From contig JBOGZL010000285.1 of the NCBI GenBank assembly GCA_050697195.1, positions 1 to 6,822 of the forward strand: 6,822 nt of DNA, read 5' to 3'. The notes beneath the pieces were generated by a model that made no database searches, was not told the origin of the DNA, and was given only the letters and a program-made list of their open reading frames with translations. Below are positions 1 through 5,304 of the stretch, in pieces. This stretch comes from DASPWW01 sp050697195. GTDB lineage: Bacteria; Actinomycetota; Thermoleophilia; Solirubrobacterales; 70-9. The position numbers and the translations under genes were made by a program. The first letter of the stretch is position 1. Each line of letters starts with the position of its first letter.

Positions 1-169
1 CGCCGACGTAGTCGGCGACGTCCTGGATCTCGGGCACCTGGTAGTTGTGGGCGAGGATCACCGCATCGCGCTCGGCGGCGAGCGCGCGGACCTCGTCCGA
101 GAGCACGTCGATCTGCTCCGGGCTGAGAGCCGGTGGCGCGTTGGATTGGATTGTCGGGAGCTCTTGCAC
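1..169 (-). CDS. nadA: Quinolinate synthase NadA, N-terminal fragment (runs off left edge)
   Basis: NadA is a cytoplasmic [4Fe-4S] enzyme that condenses iminoaspartate with dihydroxyacetone phosphate to give quinolinate in de novo NAD synthesis. Only the first 56 residues are present. After a polar leader (MQELPTIQSNAPPALSPEQI) and a helix (DVLSDEVRALAAERDAV) comes the family signature ILAHNYQVPEIQDVADYVG, matching the conserved first domain of NadA. The iron-sulfur cysteines would lie outside the window. The start is GTG at 169, preceded five bases upstream by a strong purine-rich ribosome binding site; the frame has no other start codon before a TAG upstream. It is transcribed divergently from the DNA glycosylase gene. 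Its pathway partner nadC is on the same strand about 1.9 kb away, and nadB is not in the window. The family call is firm; only the precise start is inferred. Confidence 0.93.
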   Translation of the reverse strand, partial: MQELPTIQSNAPPALSPEQIDVLSDEVRALAAERDAVILAHNYQVPEIQDVADYVG

Positions 170-174
170 CCGGT

Positions 175-182
175 TCCTTTCC
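175..182 (-). promoter_or_regulatory. Ribosome binding site of nadA (GGAAAGGA)
   Basis: On the minus strand GGAAAGGA ends five bases before the GTG at 169. It is the only clear free-standing Shine-Dalgarno in the window and fixes the nadA start. Most other starts here lack one, so nadA appears to be translated from a leadered mRNA. Confidence 0.75.
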
Positions 183-247
183 GATGTTCGCCGGCCCGGC
201 CGGATTGCTGCCCCACCGGCCTCGAACCTGGCGAATGAACTGCTACC

Positions 248-253
248 AGTCTA
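248..253 (-). promoter_or_regulatory. Possible nadA -10 element (TAGACT)
   Basis: TAGACT on the minus strand fits the actinobacterial -10 consensus TANNNT and would give a 5' leader of roughly 70 bases before the nadA GTG. It is the only such hexamer I noticed in the 117-base gap on this strand. No recognisable -35 box lies 16-18 bases upstream. It is about 20 bases from the opposing -10 candidate of the glycosylase gene, so the two promoters would overlap. Weak evidence. Confidence 0.3.
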
Positions 254-274
254 CTCCCCGGCGATTCCGGGCCC

Positions 275-280
275 TACCCT
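275..280 (+). promoter_or_regulatory. Likely -10 element of the glycosylase gene (TACCCT), leaderless start
   Basis: TACCCT ends six bases before the GTG at 287, placing the expected transcription start at or next to the start codon. No Shine-Dalgarno precedes that GTG. The same hexamer occurs before prfB with a seven-base spacing. No convincing -35 box is visible. Confidence 0.5.
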
Positions 281-286
281 GATTCC

Positions 287-1135
287 GTGCCCGAGATCCC
301 CGAGGTCGAGATCACCGCGCGGCGGCTCGGGGCCGCGCTGTCTGGTGTGGAGGTGGAGTCCGCGCTCGCGCCGGGGATGGTGACGATGAAGACCGTCGAT
401 CCGCCCCTCGGGGTGCTCGAGGGTCGGCGGATCGAGGGCGTGCGACGGATCGGGAAGATGCCGGAGGTCGAGCTCGAGGGCGACCTCGCCCTCCTCGTCC
501 ACCTGATGTCGGCCGGCCGCTTGCAGGTGTTCGAGAAGCGCGCCTCGCTGCGCGACAAGCGCTCGCGGCTGCTGATCCGGCTTGGCGACGGGCGGGAGCT
601 GCGCCTGCGCGAGTTCGGGACGAAGCAGCGCGCGTGGGCGAAGCTGCTACCGGCCGGCGAGCTGCGGGACGACGAGATGGTCGCGACGCTCGGCCCCGAG
701 GCGTGGCCGGCGCCGCCTCTCGACGACCTCGCCGCGGCGCTCGATCAGCCTCGCCACCTCCACCCGATGCTGCGCGACCAGCGCGTGATCGCCGGGGTGG
801 GCCGATCGTGGGTGGACGAGATCCTCTGGGAGGCGCGCCTGTCGCCGTTCCGGAAGGGCTCGGAGCTGGCCTCGGAGGAGGTGGAGCGCCTGCACGCGGC
901 GCTCGACGTCCTCGACCGCGCGATCAAGCACTACGAGGAGGTGATCGGCGCCACGGTCCCGGACAAGCTGCCGATGCCGCTCCAGGTCCACAGGCGCCAG
1001 GGGGAGCCGTGCCCGCGATGCGGCACGACCCTCGAGGCGGTCCACTTCGCCGAGCACGTGATGACCTACTGCCCCAGCGAGCAGACGGGCGGGAAGGTCT
1101 ACAAGGACCGGCGGCTGTCGCGGCTGCTCAAGTGA
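287..1135 (+). CDS. Fpg/Nei family DNA glycosylase (formamidopyrimidine-DNA glycosylase-like), altered zinc finger
   Basis: This family performs base-excision repair of oxidised bases, cutting the glycosidic bond and the abasic site. The 282-residue protein has the normal length. The GTG start gives MPEIPEVE, supplying the N-terminal catalytic proline and glutamate exposed after methionine removal, so the start is secure. Lys57 (RRIGK) matches the conserved beta-hairpin lysine, and HLMSAGRL (72-79) matches the usual HLGMSGRL. The helix-two-turn-helix is at about 165-187 (DQRVIAGVGRSWVDEILW). The C-terminal zinc finger has Cys242, Cys245 and Cys262, but the fourth ligand position is Glu265 (YCPSEQ instead of YCPxCQ). 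The usual H2TH asparagine (GxGN) is Arg173, and the finger arginine before the TYC is His. The tail QTGGK...DRRLSRLLK is typical of an actinobacterial subgroup. Family is certain; lesion specificity is unknown, so no symbol is given. It is the only plus-strand gene, convergent with the SnoaL-like gene and nine bases from it. Confidence 0.9.
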   Translation: MPEIPEVEITARRLGAALSGVEVESALAPGMVTMKTVDPPLGVLEGRRIEGVRRIGKMPEVELEGDLALLVHLMSAGRLQVFEKRASLRDKRSRLLIRLGDGRELRLREFGTKQRAWAKLLPAGELRDDEMVATLGPEAWPAPPLDDLAAALDQPRHLHPMLRDQRVIAGVGRSWVDEILWEARLSPFRKGSELASEEVERLHAALDVLDRAIKHYEEVIGATVPDKLPMPLQVHRRQGEPCPRCGTTLEAVHFAEHVMTYCPSEQTGGKVYKDRRLSRLLK

Positions 1136-1148
1136 GCGTCGCGCTCAC
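1132..1148. terminator. Inverted repeat spanning both convergent stop codons
   Basis: GTGAGCG-TCG-CGCTCAC is a perfect 7-bp inverted repeat with a 3-base loop. It contains the glycosylase TGA (1133-1135) in one arm and the opposing gene's TGA (complement of 1145-1147) in the other. It is the only structure between the convergent genes, so it may act as a short bidirectional terminator. There is no T-tract on either side, so it is not a classical intrinsic terminator. Confidence 0.35.
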
Positions 1149-1660
1149 CGACCCCTGAACCGGCGCACCACCGCCTGCCCGATCGTCAGCGGGTGGTTGA
1201 AGACGGTCGCGATCCTGCCGGTGAGCGACAGCGGGTCGTGCGCGATCCCGAGCTGCTGCAGAACGGTGTTCGCGTCGAAGTAGACCCGCTCGCACATCAG
1301 CCGGTCCCCCTCGAACATGAACACGGCGAGGATCTGGATCTCCCAGTCGCGCCCCGTCGGGGGAAGACCGCGGTAGGGCCCCAGGTGCGTCCCCCGCACC
1401 CATGCCTCGACGATCACCGCGTGGTCGGCGTGGTGGAGCGCGATCACCTCGTTCTCCTGATCGGGGAACGCGGTCCGCGTCTCCTCGAAGTAGCGCGCGA
1501 CCTCCTCCGGGCCGTCGTACACGTCCCCGGTCCCGATCAGCTCGTATCGCGGGTGGTCGAACGTCGCGATCGTCGCGTCATACTCGTGCCGGTTCTCCGA
1601 GTCCATGTGCTCGCGCACGATCCGCTCCCGGACCTCGCGCAGCTTTGCGTCGACCGCCAT
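1145..1660 (-). CDS. NTF2/SnoaL-like (ester cyclase-type) protein
   Basis: A 171-residue protein of the NTF2-like superfamily, closest in style to SnoaL/ester-cyclase proteins. It has an N-terminal helix (LREVRERIVREHMDSENRHEYDA split around residues 6-28), then PRYELIGTGDVYDGPEEVARYF, AFPDQENEVIALHHADHAVIVE as a beta-strand region, the recurrent GTHLGPYRGLPPTGR loop, and ILAVFMFEGDRLMCERVYFD. The tail to residue 171 is basic (VVRRFRGR). Members of this fold range from polyketide cyclases to isomerases and many of unknown role; neither substrate nor catalysis can be assigned here. The ATG at 1660 lies ten bases after the previous gene's TAG and has no Shine-Dalgarno, but TAGAGT ends seven bases upstream. 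The frame stays open further upstream to 1927, but that part is arginine/proline-rich and overlaps the preceding gene, so it is rejected. It follows another NTF2-like gene on the same strand. Confidence 0.85.
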   Translation of the reverse strand: MAVDAKLREVRERIVREHMDSENRHEYDATIATFDHPRYELIGTGDVYDGPEEVARYFEETRTAFPDQENEVIALHHADHAVIVEAWVRGTHLGPYRGLPPTGRDWEIQILAVFMFEGDRLMCERVYFDANTVLQQLGIAHDPLSLTGRIATVFNHPLTIGQAVVRRFRGR

Positions 1661-1667
1661 CGACAGG

Positions 1668-1673
1668 ACTCTA
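1668..1673 (-). promoter_or_regulatory. Possible -10 element of the second NTF2-like gene (TAGAGT)
   Basis: TAGAGT overlaps the TAG stop of the upstream gene and ends exactly seven bases before the ATG at 1660. The spacing is the same as for prfB, FIST and nadC. This suggests the gene can be transcribed alone as a leaderless mRNA in addition to read-through. No -35 box is seen. Confidence 0.4.
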
Positions 1674-2084
1674 GACGGCGGGATCCAGGCCGGCCGCCTC
1701 GAGCGCCCGGCGGCGGTCGGAGAAGACCTCGAGACGCACCGCATTTCCGTCGCGCATCGTCCACACGTGGGCGCCCTCCGCGTACACGCCGGCGCCGCTT
1801 CCCTTCCCCGACCCCGCGTACCGGGCGAGCACGACCACCTTGTCGCCGGCGGACACGTACTCCTCTGCCTCGCAGCGCCAGTCCGTCCACCCGCTGAGCC
1901 ACTCGCGCAGCGCCGCCTCAGATTCATCGGGATCGTCGTAGACGCCGTGGATGTCGGGGAACTCGTCCGACCACGCCCACACCATGCCCTCCCCGTAGAC
2001 CTCGGGGCCGGCGCGCCAGTTGCCCTCGGCCCACGCGCTGTAGATCGGACGCAGCGCTTCGACGTTGGGGTCGGTGTCGTTCAC
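1671..2084 (-). CDS. NTF2/SnoaL-like protein, translationally coupled to nadC
   Basis: A 137-residue small alpha+beta protein of the NTF2/SnoaL-like superfamily. An N-terminal helix (NVEALRPIYSAWAEGNW) is followed by a short acidic region (DEFPDIHGVYDDPDESEAALREWL). The diagnostic C-terminal strands then read VYAEGAHVWTMRDGNAVRLEVFSDRRRALEAAGL in two parts around residues 99-133; the 'W..RDGK.VR.E.F.DR.EALEAAGL' ending is common to this group. The GTG at 2084 overlaps the nadC TGA as GTGA. The end of nadC supplies GGAGG about ten bases upstream, so translation is probably coupled to nadC. The frame continues upstream through nadC, but that part is a shadow with a poor residue mix. Function is unknown: proteins of this fold bind or isomerise small hydrophobic molecules, but none is indicated here. 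Close coupling hints at co-regulation with NAD synthesis, without proving a role in it. Confidence 0.85.
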   Translation of the reverse strand: MNDTDPNVEALRPIYSAWAEGNWRAGPEVYGEGMVWAWSDEFPDIHGVYDDPDESEAALREWLSGWTDWRCEAEEYVSAGDKVVVLARYAGSGKGSGAGVYAEGAHVWTMRDGNAVRLEVFSDRRRALEAAGLDPAV

Positions 2085-2947
2085 TCCGTGTCGGCCTCCA
2101 GCAGCATGCTGAGATCGAGCACCGGCGCCGAGTGGGTGAGCGCGCCGACGGAGACGAAGTCCACGCCGGTGGCGGCGACCTCGCCGACGTTGTCGAGCGT
2201 GAGCCCGCCCGAGGCCTCGAGCCTCGCGGCGGATCCACCCCCGGGGGTCGCCGCGGTGTCGCGCGCGGCGACGGCGCCGCGAAGCTCGTCCGCGCTCATG
2301 TTGTCGAGCAGGATCCGGTCGGCACGCGCGTACAGCGCCTGCGCGACCTCGGCGGCGTCGCGGCACTCGACCTCGACCTCGAGCTCGGGGTTCGCCTCGC
2401 GGGCGAGCCGAACCGCGACACCGATCCCGCCCGCAGCGGCGACGTGGTTCTCCTTGATCAGGATCGCATCGTGGAGGCCCATCCGGTGGTTGCGCCCGCC
2501 GCCCGCGGCCACGGCGGCTTTCTCCAGCACGCGGAGTCCCGGTGTCGTCTTGCGGGTGTCGAGCACCTCGGTTCCCCTTCCCTCGACCGCACGCGCGTAG
2601 CGCGCGGTGAGCGTGGCGATCCCGGAGAGGTGGCAGAGGAAGTTGAGCGCGGTGCGCTCGGCCGCGAGGAGCGCCCGGACCGGTCCCGAGGCGACCGCGA
2701 CGTCGGCAGGGACCTCGTCGCGCCACTCGCCCTCCTGCGCCAGGCGGTCGAAGCTTGTCGCGCCCGCCTGCCCGAAGACCTCGCCCGCCACGTCGAAGCC
2801 GAACAGGACCCCCGGCTGCTTCTGGACCAGCCGCGCGCGCGCGATCGAGTCGGCCGGGACGACCGCCTCCGAGGTGACGTCGCCCGCACCGAGGTCCTCC
2901 GCCAGCGCCCGGGCGACGAGGTCGCTGCGCGCGTTCGAATCGCTCAC
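2081..2947 (-). CDS. nadC: Nicotinate-nucleotide pyrophosphorylase (quinolinate phosphoribosyltransferase)
   Basis: NadC converts quinolinate and PRPP to nicotinate mononucleotide, CO2 and pyrophosphate, the step after NadA in de novo NAD synthesis; it acts in the cytoplasm, usually as a dimer or hexamer. The 288-residue length is normal. Seen in order: N-terminal domain with ALAEDLGAGDVTSEAV (14-29) and GVLFG; then AERTALNFLCHLSGIAT (96-112), DTRKTTPGLR (130-139), GGGRNHRMGLHDAILIKENH (149-168) with the substrate-binding His/Arg and Lys residues, VEVECRD (191-197), ILLDNMS (212-218), EASGGL (244-249) and VDFVSVGALTHS (262-273). All family motifs are intact. The GTG at 2947 has no Shine-Dalgarno; TACGCT ends seven bases upstream inside a perfect inverted repeat that reaches the start codon. 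The gene is 49 bases downstream of the FIST gene and overlaps the next gene by four bases. Confidence 0.97.
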   Translation of the reverse strand: MSDSNARSDLVARALAEDLGAGDVTSEAVVPADSIARARLVQKQPGVLFGFDVAGEVFGQAGATSFDRLAQEGEWRDEVPADVAVASGPVRALLAAERTALNFLCHLSGIATLTARYARAVEGRGTEVLDTRKTTPGLRVLEKAAVAAGGGRNHRMGLHDAILIKENHVAAAGGIGVAVRLAREANPELEVEVECRDAAEVAQALYARADRILLDNMSADELRGAVAARDTAATPGGGSAARLEASGGLTLDNVGEVAATGVDFVSVGALTHSAPVLDLSMLLEADTE

Positions 2948-2970
2948 GCGCCGGAGCGTATCCGGCGCGT
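2946..2970. repeat. Perfect 10-bp inverted repeat over the nadC start; candidate operator or terminator
   Basis: ACGCGCCGGA, five bases GCGTA, TCCGGCGCGT: ten perfect pairs. On the minus strand the right arm includes the first two bases of the nadC GTG. The loop holds most of the candidate -10 hexamer TACGCT (2955-2960). As DNA it resembles a repressor operator centred on a promoter; as RNA it would be a strong hairpin hiding the start codon or ending the upstream transcript. There is no U-tract after it. Confidence 0.5.
2955..2960 (-). promoter_or_regulatory. Possible -10 element of nadC (TACGCT)
   Basis: TACGCT fits TANNNT and ends seven bases before the nadC GTG at 2947, predicting a leaderless mRNA. 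It lies in the centre of the 2946-2970 inverted repeat. No -35 box is recognisable upstream. Confidence 0.4.
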
Positions 2971-2974
2971 CGCC

Positions 2975-2996
2975 GCTACTTGCGCTTCCGCGTAGC
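2975..2996 (-). terminator. Hairpin immediately after the FIST stop codon
   Basis: Read on the minus strand directly after the FIST TGA: GCTACGCG, loop GAAG, CGC, bulge AA, GTAGC. This gives eight base pairs with a two-base bulge. Only four bases separate it from the 2946-2970 inverted repeat, so the 49-base gap is nearly all paired. The two may form a tandem terminator for the secA-prfB-FIST transcript or a structured leader for nadC. No U-tract follows, so the call is tentative. Confidence 0.35.
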
Positions 2997-4154
2997 TCAG
3001 CCGGCCGGGAACACCGCCATCGTCGCCGTGAACCCGTGGAGGAAGTTCCGCCCCCCTACGGGGCCGATCTCGCCGGCGCAGAAGAACCCGCCGGCCGGCA
3101 CGCCAAGGGCGTCGTCGAGCGCCTCGGCGTCGTGGTTGGGGAGGCCGAACATGTGCGAGCCGCGCCCGTTGCAGGTGAACAGCAGCGCCCCCGCGGCGCC
3201 GCTCGACGAGAGCGCCTCGGTCTGGCTCGCGAGCGCCTCGCGCAGGTCCTCGTCCGCCGATGCCGCGTCGCGCACCTGCAGGCGCACCGTCTGGCCGACC
3301 TTGACCGGAACCCCGATCGCGATCGTCCCGGCCTCCTGGTCGGCGCCGATGATCGGACGGATCAGGAAGTCCCCGCGCCGGTAGTCGGGCTGGTTCTCGT
3401 CGATCACGAGCCCGAGCATCACGCCCCCCCGGGCCAGCTCCTGCTCGCGCTCGGGGAGCGACGCGATCGCCTCGCCGAGCCGCTCGATCGCGGGCCGGCT
3501 CGCGAGCTCCTCGACGACGTTTCCGTCCGCAGCCGTGATCGTCATCTCGGGCCCGACCGGCGCCGCGCCCTGCGAGACGCACGGAAGCACCGGCACGCCC
3601 GAAAGCGTGCACGCGACCGCGCCCTCCGCGAGCACGTCCCCGTCGCGAAACAGCGTTCCCCCGCCGGCGGCCGCCGCGCTCGCGAGTCCCCCGAGGACGG
3701 GAAGCCCGGGGCGGGACTCGTTCAGGGCGCCGAGCAGTGCCTCGGTCGAGAACGTGTACGGGTCGGCGAGCACGATCAGGCAGTCGCCGGCGAGCTCGTC
3801 GGGCATCCCCATGAGCTCGAACCCCCCGTCGGTCGACTCGACGCGGAAGTGATGCGTGGCGATCTCGGCGTCGGGCATCGAGGCGGCCCACACCACCGCT
3901 CCGGCTCCCTCCTCGATCTCGCGCCCCGCCCCGACCACACCGCCGGCGCCGCAGCCGATCAGGTGGGCGGGCTCGAGCCGGTCGTGGACCGCCGACAGGA
4001 TCCACTTCGAGAGCGGCAGATGCGGCGGGCCGGCGAACAGGACGCAGAGATCGCACCGAGCGCCGAGCTGGCGCGCCGCGTCGTCCGACGCCTCCGAGAA
4101 CGCCTCCACCGGATCGAAGCTCTCCGACACGCCGACCGCGATCTTCACCGCCAT
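2997..4154 (-). CDS. FIST-domain protein (FIST_N plus FIST_C), stand-alone
   Basis: A 385-residue protein made only of FIST_N (roughly 35-215) and FIST_C (roughly 220-370). These domains are proposed to sense small ligands, possibly amino acids, in bacterial signal-transduction proteins and also occur in eukaryotic F-box proteins. Seen motifs: LCVLFAGPPH (36-45), LIGCGAGGVVGAGREIEEG (65-83), LADPYTFS (129-136), PVLGGLASA (152-160), then FTCNGRGSHMFGLPNHD (326-342) and GEIGPVGGRNFLHGFTA (361-377), the FIST_C hallmark. No kinase, cyclase, methyl-accepting or membrane segment is attached, so any output partner must be separate. The ATG at 4154 follows prfB by 26 bases with no Shine-Dalgarno; TATCGT ends seven bases upstream. 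A second in-frame GTG two codons later is possible. There is no in-frame start between the ATG and the prfB stop. Domain call is firm; biological role unknown. Confidence 0.9.
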   Translation of the reverse strand: MAVKIAVGVSESFDPVEAFSEASDDAARQLGARCDLCVLFAGPPHLPLSKWILSAVHDRLEPAHLIGCGAGGVVGAGREIEEGAGAVVWAASMPDAEIATHHFRVESTDGGFELMGMPDELAGDCLIVLADPYTFSTEALLGALNESRPGLPVLGGLASAAAAGGGTLFRDGDVLAEGAVACTLSGVPVLPCVSQGAAPVGPEMTITAADGNVVEELASRPAIERLGEAIASLPEREQELARGGVMLGLVIDENQPDYRRGDFLIRPIIGADQEAGTIAIGVPVKVGQTVRLQVRDAASADEDLREALASQTEALSSSGAAGALLFTCNGRGSHMFGLPNHDAEALDDALGVPAGGFFCAGEIGPVGGRNFLHGFTATMAVFPAG

Positions 4155-4161
4155 CGGGTCA

Positions 4162-4167
4162 ACGATA
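4162..4167 (-). promoter_or_regulatory. Possible -10 element of the FIST gene (TATCGT)
   Basis: TATCGT fits TANNNT and ends seven bases before the ATG at 4154 in a 26-base gap that has no Shine-Dalgarno. This predicts a leaderless start. No -35 box is evident in the upstream prfB coding end. Confidence 0.4.
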
Positions 4168-4173
4168 CGGGTA

Positions 4174-4197
4174 CGGGGGTCTAGCGTCCGTCCCCCG
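4174..4197. repeat. Weak G/C-run inverted repeat across the prfB stop
   Basis: CGGGGG (4174-4179) and CCCCCG (4192-4197) pair over a 12-base loop holding the prfB TAG. It could slow or end transcription after prfB, but the loop is large and no U-tract follows. In this base composition it may be chance. Confidence 0.2.
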
Positions 4198-5297
4198 CAG
4201 CCTGAAGCAGGTACTCGCGAACGAACCCGTCGATGTCTCCGTCGAGGACCCGTTCCGCGTCCCCGACCTCGTGGCCGGTCCGATGGTCCTTCACGCGCGT
4301 CGACGGATGGAGGGTGTAGCTGCGGATCTGGGACCCCCACTCCGCGGCCTTCTGCTCGCCGCGCTCGGCGGCTAGATCCTCGGCCCGCTTGCGCTCCTCC
4401 TCGGCGAGCAGCCGCGCGCGGAGCAGGCGCATCGCGGTCGCCTTGTTCTGCGCCTGGGAGCGCTCGTTCTGGCACTGGACGACGATCCCGGTCGGGGCGT
4501 GGGTGATCCGCACCGCGGAGTCGGTCTTGTTGACGTGCTGGCCGCCCGCCCCGGAGGCGCGATAGGTGTCCACCCGGAGGTCCTCCTCGTCGATCTCGAC
4601 CTCGACCTCGTCGTCGACCAGGGGCGCGACGTCGACCTGCGCGAACGCGGTGTGGCGGCGCTTCTGGGCGTCGAAGGGGGAGATTCGGACAAGCCGGTGC
4701 ACCCCCCGCTCCGCCGCGAACAGCCCGTAGGCGTTCTCGCCCCGGGCGACGAAGGTCGCGGACTTGATCCCGGCCTCCTCGCCCTCGGAGGCCTCCTTCA
4801 TCTCGACCTTGAACCCGCGCCGCTCGGCCCACCGGAGGTACATCCGCAAGAGCATCTCGGCCCAGTCCTGGGAGTCGGTGCCACCCGCGCCGGAGCGCAC
4901 GGTGACGACCGCGTCGCCGCTGTCGTAGCGGCCGCCGAACAGGCGCGCCTCCTCGAGCGCCGCGAGCCGCGCCTCGACCGAGGCGAGCTGCGGGTCGAGC
5001 TCGGCTGCGATCTCGGGGTCCTCCTTGGCGAGCTCGACCAGCTCGGTGAGATCGGCGGCGTCGGACTCCAGGGAGCGGAAGTCGCCGAGCCGCTTCTGGG
5101 CTCGGGCGTGCTCGGCGGAGATCCCCGCGGCCTTGGCCTGGTCGTCCCAGAATCCCGGGCGCTGCATCTCCGCCTCGAGGCGGGAGACCTCCTCCTCTAC
5201 CGAGGCGGGGTCAAAGGTAGTCCGCGAGCAGCTTGAGCTGGTCGCGGACCTCGCCGAGCCGCGCCGACACGGCTTCCCTGGAGCTGGTGTCAGCCAT
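4181..5297 (-). CDS. prfB: Peptide chain release factor 2 with programmed +1 frameshift
   Basis: RF2 ends translation at UGA and UAA on the ribosome. The gene is in two frames: 28 codons from the ATG at 5297 (MADTSSREAVSARLGEVRDQ then LKLLADYL) end at an in-frame TGA (5211-5213); skipping one T moves to the frame DPASVEEEVSRLEAEM, starting with GAC at 5210-5212 and running to TAG at 4181-4183. The joined protein is 371 residues, the normal length, with the conserved YL-D junction. RF2-specific SPF tripeptide lies at 206-208 (RISPFDAQ) and the catalytic GGQ at 251-253 (SGAGGQHVNKT). A coiled-coil-like N-terminal domain occupies about 1-110. It follows secA by 13 bases with no Shine-Dalgarno; TACCCT ends seven bases before the ATG. 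RF2 abundance should control its own synthesis through the frameshift. Reading from the ATG at 5167 alone would lose the N-terminal helices. Confidence 0.97.
5210..5216 (-). promoter_or_regulatory. prfB programmed +1 frameshift site (CTT TGA C)
   Basis: Minus-strand CTTTGAC carries the slippery Leu codon CTT, the UGA recognised by RF2, and the poor-termination +4 base C. This heptamer is the known bacterial RF2 autoregulation site. The Shine-Dalgarno-like booster found in E. coli three bases upstream (AGGGGG) is only GCGGAC here, so that stimulator looks weak. Confidence 0.93.
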
Positions 5298-5304
5298 CAA
5301 GCGG

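Noticed and set aside
1661..1927. N-terminal extension of the second NTF2-like gene up to an ATG at 1927
   Set aside because: The extension lies within the preceding gene in another frame and is Arg/Pro/Cys-rich. The fold begins at the ATG at 1660, which has the spaced TANNNT element.
2085..2726. Upstream extension of the first NTF2-like gene through nadC
   Set aside because: Same-strand shadow of nadC. The family-like sequence begins only after the GTG at 2084, which overlaps the nadC stop.
2132..2995. A 287-codon plus-strand open frame opposite nadC
   Set aside because: Mirror frame of nadC with a biased residue mix and no recognisable motif.
2981..3010. CGTAGCTCAGCCGG, resembling a tRNA D-arm
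   Set aside because: It is the end of the FIST coding sequence. No matching acceptor stem, anticodon arm or downstream T-arm exists; the nearby TTCGAAT at 2934-2940 lies on the wrong side and its flanks pair imperfectly.
3424..3430. Run of seven C in the FIST gene as a phase-variation tract
   Set aside because: The frame is intact on both sides, the run is short, and such runs are expected in GC-rich coding DNA; no alternative product is evident.
2607..4184. A 525-codon plus-strand open frame opposite nadC and the FIST gene
   Set aside because: It is antisense to two proteins with intact family motifs, its product is arginine-, proline- and alanine-rich, and it shows no domain I recognise. 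GC-rich DNA keeps such shadow frames open.
5168..5297. prfB as a broken gene (frameshift pseudogene) starting at 5167
   Set aside because: The break is exactly CTT TGA C with the conserved YL-D junction, the known programmed site, so the gene is intact.
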